Assembly (NCBI RefSeq): GCF_019175285.1
Contig: NC_056530.1
Coordinates: forward strand, 5,940,392 to 6,004,391
Length of the DNA: 64,000 bases
From: Sceloporus undulatus
Lineage: Eukaryota > Chordata > Lepidosauria > Squamata > Phrynosomatidae
Direction: 5' to 3'
In this document: piece by piece, positions 34,502-42,600 of the stretch
How positions within the stretch are numbered: the first letter of the stretch is position 1
Layout of the letters: every line of letters starts with the position of its first letter
Program-made: the position numbers and the translations under genes
Notes under the pieces: model-generated
Told to the model about the DNA's origin: nothing
The model's input: the letters and a program-made list of their open reading frames with translations, nothing else
Databases searched by the model: none

Positions 34502-37500
34502 ATTAACCTTTATTTATAAAGCGCTGTAAATTTACACAGCGCTGTACATACAATCTTTTTAATTCCATGGGAATGCCTGGTATGAAGAGAAACAGTAGGG
34601 TAAGAGGGATGTTTTGGCTTAGGAATGAATGAAGTTTGAGCATGTGAAAAGTGTTGAAATGCTTTTAATGTACTGTGTAACTTAAATTGCTTTAGTGCCA
34701 ACAATATCACCATACGGTGAACCGCTTTGGATTCTGAATAATGCTTGCTATTTTACACTAAAGTTTGGATTTCTGAGCTACAGCCAATCAGTATATGACA
34801 GCCTTCCACATTCTTTTATATAAGGAAACAATGTTCTAACTGGTGGACATAGAATAAATTATTCTCCATATAGAATAAATAGAAAAAATCCTGCAATAAG
34901 AAGACTACAGCCCAGAACTGGCAAAGAAATATCTAGCTATTCTAAATGAATTCAAGTATACAGAGCTAGATGAAGTGCATCCAAGACTATGAAAGAAACC
35001 TGCAGATCTAATCGCAGAACAACCCTCAACAATCTTTGAAATTTATTGGAAAACAGGAATGGTCCCATTCAGTTGGAGGAGGGCAAATGATGCCCCCACC
35101 TTCAAAAATTGCAAAAAAGAAGACCTGAGCAACTACTGACCAGTTAGTTTGACACTGGGTGCGTGCACTCCCTCCCACTGTGCCACTCCATCCTTTTCCT
35201 GATGAAGTAAAGGACAGGAAAGCATGTGGGGGGGGAGTGCGGGCCCATCAAGCGGGTGGATGCATGATGCGCAGGGGGAGTGCCCAACTTGGTGTCATCC
35301 CCTTTCTGAGGTGTCAACTGGTGCGGCCTGCACCACCGCACCCCCCCTAGAGGCACCACTGCTTTTTAAAAATAGTGTTATATCTCTTGCTTGCAGAGCT
35401 ATAATGAGACTGATAATTTGCTGAGGGCCACTGCCTTTCAGGTGTGCAACTGATTTGCCTTGCCATAAACCAGCTTCATTCTCTTCCTTTTTTCACTGGC
35501 GGAATTGTGGCATAGATATCTTCTCATCTCAAAAAGAGATCTATTACTAGGCTTATGAAATATGTTAAAGGAGGCAACTTTTTCTTTAGATGGAGAACCC
35601 CTGGTGCATGCAGCTTGCTCTCCTGAATGCCCTGGGCACCTCGAAGCCAGATGTTCTGCCTCGGGTGATTGAGCTACTAGAGTCTGTTCTCCCGAAGGTC
35701 ACCGCTGAAGTTGGCTCTGGCTATGTAAAAATGTTGGCTGCTACATACTGCACCCTCATTGGTCATGTGAGTAATTGACAAATATGTTGACTGCTATGTG
35801 TTGGTCCATTCTTTCCTTGGATTATGTCACACCCTATATGTGTGTGTATGTGTCTATGTGAGAGAGAGCCAGAAAGAGAGTCCTGGGTAAATATATGGCA
35901 TTACATCTGGCAGGCATTGTAGAGGAGGCCAGCTGTGGCCACAATTTGTCCTGAAGCTCCTGATAGGATAACATCATCATCATCATCATCATCATTTGAG
36001 TGAATTTCTCACTCATCTTTGCTAGAGTGGAAGAGTACTGCAGAGTGTCCCAGGAACACATTCTACTGGAAGATTGGACTCCATGCATGTATTCTTAGGC
36101 ACCTGTGTTAGGAGTAAGGAGCTTAATCTGGCACCAGCACTGCCATTTTCAAAGGGATGGGGAATTTAAATTGATTGAGAGCTTTTTGATCTCAGGAAAC
36201 GAAAAGGCTCAGGTCAGAGACAAATTTGCACTTACAAACAGTAACAGGAGGCAACACTGAGTAGAACCAATTGCTGATGACAGTTCTTTATTTTCCTGTT
36301 TTTGTAGGAAGAAGCAACAGTTAGAGCAGCTGCCATAAAACATCTGGGGCTGCTTCGGTGCCGACCTGGAAAGCCATGGAGCCCAACTACATCAGAGGAA
36401 ACCATTTTGGAAATGGTGAATGTCCTCATTCACCTTGAGGATGAGGATGAGGTGGCTGAGGTGAGTCTGTGAAGGGAGAGCAAAAAGTGAGCTGTTTGGG
36501 GGGGGGAGTCATCCTTGACTCTCTGACTGTGTATATTTTAAAACACTTTGTTTGGTTTTGGTTCAAAGACTCTTTGAACATATGGTCTAAGCAAGGCTCA
36601 GTGCTTCTGCTAAGTCACTGTCTTGCTTGAAGGCAAAGCTAGAAGCCACTAGCTCTATAGAACGGTTGCCTCAGTCTTTGGACCTCAGTCTCTGAGGAGT
36701 GAGCTGAAGATGACTTGTATTTTGGGGGGTCATCCATTACTTTTTTCATCCATGACTCTTTGACCATGTTTTTGTAAGGCTTGTGGGGAGCTTTTGTTTG
36801 TTTTGTACCATGTTGTCTGCCTGAGCACATGATCTAAGAGATGGGGCTTCTGCCGAGTTGTTTGGCGCAGAACTATCAACCAGTAGCTCTGTATAACTTC
36901 TGCCTCAGTCTTTGGAGTTTGTTCCTTGGGGCACATACAGCCATATTGATAACACTGCAATTGATATTATGGCCTGAAAGGGATAAAAAATAACTGATTG
37001 TAGACAGAAGGATTTATCATTTTCTGCTGCATTGTGTGTGCAATGTTTGTCTTCTTGTCTGAAAACTTCCCTGACCACACTTGCAACAAGTGCAAATTGG
37101 TGGCTCTCTTGGAAGAGAAGGCCAACACATTGCAGCTATATGTCAAGACTCTTCAATGCATCAGAGATTCTATCAGTGGAGTTTATCACACAAAGGAGAT
37201 CAGGAGTTTATACTGTGAATATCCCAGAAAAATAGCGTAATCATGCAAAACCATTACACACGTCGCACAAAACCTGCTATTAAAGTGGTCACAAAGAAGC
37301 ATTAATACACATCTTTTTACTTTTGGGATTTCAGCAACAATGCACTTCCAATCTCACTTTATTTGCGCAATTGTGTGCAATAATCATTTGTGCAATTACT
37401 CACCATTTTCGCTTTATGTGCTTTAATCTCTCTTTAATGCCAAAATTAGCCCCAGTGTGATAAACTCCAGTGAAAGATAGATGATCATACAGGGACAGGA

Positions 37501-39616
37501 CGAAATGAATGACTGGCTATGCAGATAGTGTCAGTGTCAATGGGAGATGTTGGCTTCTGGGACCATCGTCATCACTTCTTAGAGAACGGACTACACATAG
37601 GCCACACTTCTAGAAAACCAGGAAGAATGTCTTTGGCAAAAGCTGCGGATTCTGATTAAGAAGGGTTCATACTAAATCCTTGGGAGATGGAAATGATAGC
37701 TTAAACATCTGTCCAAACACAGGTTCTAAACAAAGATATGTGAATTCTAGATGAGAAGCTGAGAGAGAGAATGGGAGCCACAGTAAAACTCACAGTAGCA
37801 TAAAAGATGAGAACAAACAACTAATTAGATATCGACACACCAATGTGCAGGGTTTTGGAAACAAAACAAGATGGGCTTAAAGTCCTAGAGCAGGAATTTA
37901 AATATGGCTTTATAGGTATAATAGGGACTTGATGAGATGACTCCCATGATTGGAATATATCAATTGAAGGATATAATGTGATCAAAAAGAATAGGTGGGG
38001 AAGAAAAGGACAAATTTGTCAATGACAAATCCATATAAGTGATCAAAAGGAACCAGTGAAGAGAATCTGGATAAAAATCAATGGAGAAATAAATAAAAAG
38101 AGTATTGTGGCAGGATTCTTGTTGTGTGCCTTAAAGGTTCCAGTGTATAGTGACCCAAAGATGAACTGATCATGAGCTTTCCTTGGCAAGATTTGTTCTG
38201 AGAAGGTTTGCCATTGCCTGCCCCTGAGGCTGCAGGTGTCTGACTTGGCCACGGTCACCCAGTGGGTTTCATGGTCAAGCAGGGAATCAAACCCTGTTCT
38301 CTACAGCTCTCATCATCCTGGGCATCAAGCAGGGTTTTGTGAAGAGGAGATGATAAAACAACCTGTAGGCCTACTAGTTATCCTTGATCCACATGCTAAA
38401 TATAAAATAATAAACAAACATGGGGAGATTACCAGTTAAAGGCATGCTAGTTAACCTGGGCCACTACATGTGTTAGTTGTGCTCGAAAATCAGCTGATAG
38501 AGTTGTGGAGTGCCCCTCTAGCAGGTAAACAGTTGTAGAGAACCAGTAATGAGAATCCCCAGTGCTGTGCAAATAAATATCTTCCTTAGGCACAATAAAG
38601 GTTTCCAGGTAACTTTCAAACTAAAGTAGTGAGGAATAAGAGTTTCTACTAACTATTTCAGAATGAAGGATTTACATGATGTTCAATTTGCTTCTTCCAA
38701 ATAGAACAGAGAGATTATCTCTTAAGTCTCCTTGTCTTTAGATAGCAAATTTTAGAGTGAGCCAAATAAAGTATAGCCCTGCATAGTTGATGGATGACAT
38801 TCTTTACACTGGCACACTGGTCTAGAGCTATTGAAAACTGTAGTCGGACAACCTCAGGAGGGCCACACATTGCTTTTTCTTGGTTTAGAGCATCTAACGT
38901 TCCTTGTTACTTTTTGTCATAGGCGGCAAAGGTCACACTGCAACAGCTTGTCCCACAAGTGAGCTGGAAGGTAGCACCCACAATGTATAGCCTACACCAT
39001 GTGCTCCATCAGGCTGCAAAACACTTGGTAAGTATCTTGGTGTATTACCACAGCTTGTCCCCATGTTTATTATTTATTTTTATTATTATTATTTTTGGAT
39101 CCAGCATGTGCCTCAAGGACAACTATATGGGGCCTACATGTGGTTTGACCATCTTCTCTTCATAAAATCCTGTGTGACACTTAGAACAATCATGTTTGTC
39201 ACACTATCAGTGAGTGATGTTATCTTTGAGGAGGTCTCTCTCTCTCTCTCTCTCCCCCCCCCCCCCATTTCTGTGTGTCTGTTTGAAGCCACGCCTGTTT
39301 GAAGCCAGATAAAGTATTAGATGGCCCACATCTAATACTTTATCCATTTCATCATGATGTCTATCTTGGCGTAGACTTTTTTCATCCATGCAGAAATATT
39401 CCTGATGCCAATTCTCCTTTTTGTGTGTGTTTGTAAGACTCGAACATACAACAAGGAACTTGTAAGAGGTGCTGCATTGTGCTGCATTCTTCATCCCAAC
39501 ATTCAAGGAGTTGCAGTATTCAAAGTGGCAGCATGTTTCGTGGGTAAGTAAAGCAACATCCCCCTTGATTTGATTTTGCCAAGTTGACAAATTTGCTTTT
39601 TCTGGANNNNNNNNNN

Positions 39617-39668
<52 letters not shown>

Positions 39669-42600
39669 GTTTAAATGATTATAGAATCTAGTTATTCAAA
39701 ACAATCATACTGGAGATTTCTCTCTTAATCTACCTACATTTATCTGGCAGCTTGGAAGGAAGCAGACATCCATATAACTAAGATAAAACTTTCAAAGAAC
39801 AGCACCAATAGAATTCTTTCAGACCCAGAGCACCCCCTTCCTGCAAGGCCAAACAAATTTTTCTGATTAAATTTTCTGATTAAATATTGAATCACTCTCA
39901 AACTTGCTTCTGTTTGTCCCGCTCCTGTAAAATGTATTTGGAACACAAGTTCCTAGACCTACAGCCAGCATTGCCACTGGGGAATTCTGGGAACTATGGT
40001 CTCAAGAGAATAATTTGCCCAGTGCTTGATAATCAGCTCACAATCAGAGTACAACACAATTCCAGTGGCATTGTGGCTTTTCTCATCACACTTCTGTTCC
40101 TGCCCATTCATACGCTGATTACAGATGCACTTTCTGAATGTAGAATCTTGTTTATTCCATTATCTCTCTAGGACACCTGGCTCACAAGAAGGGAGACTTC
40201 CTTAAAAAGGAAGACATACAGTCCTGTTCCACATGTAAGTGAGAGGTACAGATTTATTTCTCTTTAGGAGGAAGACAGTTTCTGTGTGTGTGGGGGGAGT
40301 ATTTAAACAAAAGGAAATCTAATATTTAAAAAGGATGGAAGTACGTAGTTTAATTAACAACATCCCTGCCCTCAAAACACATGCACATTTAAGTGGGCTA
40401 CAAAATTCTAAACAGCATAGGTTCATATTTAGCATGATACCCATCTTGCTGCTTTTTCCAAGTTAGAATCCCTGCTGTCTCAAGAACAAGTGTAGCATGG
40501 CCATTGCCCACCAAGTTCAAACTGCCATCCTTTATGCGATATTAGACAGCTTGAAAAAAATGCTTCTTGTTTTTGTATTATAATGCTGGATGTTAAATAT
40601 GGTGAGGCATATGCATGGTGACAAGTGCAGAATGTTGAGAGGAGTGAAGCTGATGGCCTGACAGAGTGTGAATGGGAGGTCCTGTTCGAATGATGAAGTG
40701 AGAGTAAGGAGGAGAGCACCAGTTAGGGTTAAGTTTAGTAGAAGGGATCTTGAGTTCTGGAAGGACAAAGAGAGACTGTGTGAAGGAAAACTGTGTTAGG
40801 TCAGTGATTCTCAAACTGTGGGCTGGGATCCCCCAGTTGGATGTTGCTCAAGGGCACAGGTAGCCCTAGGGTTGGTGTCACCCCATTGACCTCCTCGCAT
40901 TTCACATGATACAGAAGCCTTAGTAATGCTTTTTTGCATTAGAAGGAGGGGGAGGAGAGCCATTTTCTTATAAAATGTCAAAATATAAATCGTATGATCG
41001 TATGAATGAAAATACACACACTAAACAAACAATATTTTTATTCATATACTAGACTGAGCAGAGGAATGTGACATCCACATGTAAAGGGGGTCATAAAATG
41101 TAAAAGGGGTCACAAGGGCAAAAAGTTTGAGAATCGCTGTGTTAGGCAGTTAAGATTTGGTATGTTGATAAGATATTAAAATCAGAATCCTGCTGATGAT
41201 GTCCATTTTTGGTTGTTGTAGGGATTATTGTGAGAAGTGTTTATGTGCTGCCCAGTAAATGATGAAATAATTTACATACAGAGAGTATGGCCCTATACAG
41301 ATAGGCCAAAATAAAGCTGCTTCGGGTCACTTTGGAGGTATGCTATTTACATGATGCATGCATCCTAAGAGTCCGGAAGCTGCACCAAAGCTGTGCACCA
41401 GTCCTTAGGACTGGATCGTTTCTTTGGTGCAGCTTCCGGGCTCTTAATATGCATGCGTTATTTAAACAGAATACTTCCAAAGTGACTCGAAGCAGCTTTA
41501 TTTTGGCCTGTCTGTATGGGGCCCATGTGTATCCAGAGTGGATACTGGTGTGGCAGTACCCTGGGAGAAGCGCTTGTATTTGAGGCCAAAGGTAGTGTTT
41601 AGCACTGTGATCACTATGGTGGGATTGTCACAGGTCTCTGGAATTGGATGTCTCCTTGACCTACCTATTCTTAGGGAAAACTTGCAGCACATTTCAATGG
41701 CTTAGATTCTAGATCAGCTACTTTTGATCTTGTTGGATACATTTTGCATTTGCTTTGCAGCCTGAGGCTGGGGAAAGATAGGAAGGCTGGAAAAGAACTG
41801 GGAAGTGAATATTTCTCTGTTGCTAACCTGCTTGTACACCTCTTCCAGCTATCAGGGGGTGATGGATCACGCTTGCACACTTTGATTCTTCTTCGTGGTC
41901 TCTGTGAATCCCACATACGGATCATTCTATGCCTATGTGGAGATATTCAGAAGCTTCTAGGGTTTTGTTTGGTGATAACTGTACCCTACTCTTGACTGCA
42001 TGCATATAAGCCAAGCATTCTTGTTGAAACCCAGTTGTCTATTCCTGCATGGCAGTGGGCTGGATTTGATGGCCTGTGAGGCCTCTTCCAACATTATGAT
42101 TCTATGATTCCTTTTTGTTTGCCATTATGCTAGGATCATAGGAAGTCTCCGCGGTTTGGCATTGTCAGTTCAGCAGTTCATTATCTCTCTCTCTCTGAGG
42201 GCTTATGGCACTGAACACTTTCTTCAAGTGGTGTCTAGCCTGTGGGGTGAAGATCCTGTTTTCAGACAGTCATGCATATTGTCTCCTCTGTCTAGTCAAG
42301 GACTATGTAGTTGACCCATACCTGTGTTGCCAGGTTTTTATGCAACAAGTGAGGTGTCATTGAGCTTCCCATCTTGAGACTTGTCAGTGGGAAGGGGGCA
42401 TCCATACTGCAGCTCTTGCAGCCCAGAATAAACGGCTTCTTATGACTATCTGCTGCTGGCCATCTTCAGTCATGGAGCAACAGCCAGAATGCTCAGTGAA
42501 CCAGACTTCTTTGGCCCTTCTTCAGGCCTCCTGAGGACAAATTAGGATTGTCGGTTCCAAAAAAGGCTTCTACCTCTTCCAGGGCTCAAAAACCTAGAGA

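Larger units (their letters stand above)
31109..35589. other. MROH intron 10 (4.5 kb), repeats
   Basis: In order: a CR1 endonuclease piece (31320-31505), a foldback (31506-31761), a MITE (31793-31948), a Penelope-like arm (31965-32135), a Tigger-like MITE split by an L2 LINE (32273-34252), a short L2 tail (34464-34570), a CR1 piece (34890-35150) and the end of a GC-rich lizard repeat (35150-35360). An additional MROH exon could be hidden here, but I see none. Confidence 0.6.
36461..38922. other. MROH intron 12
   Basis: Holds a CR1 5' piece (37480-38110) and a Sauria SINE (38111-38310). The stretch 36461-37480 contains a duplicated motif ('cctcagtctttgga' at about 36669 and 36902) but nothing I can assign. 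Confidence 0.55.

Noticed and set aside
39617-39668. Regular tetranucleotide array, considered as a CRISPR-like repeat
   Set aside because: It is a pure AGAT microsatellite without spacers, in a vertebrate intron.
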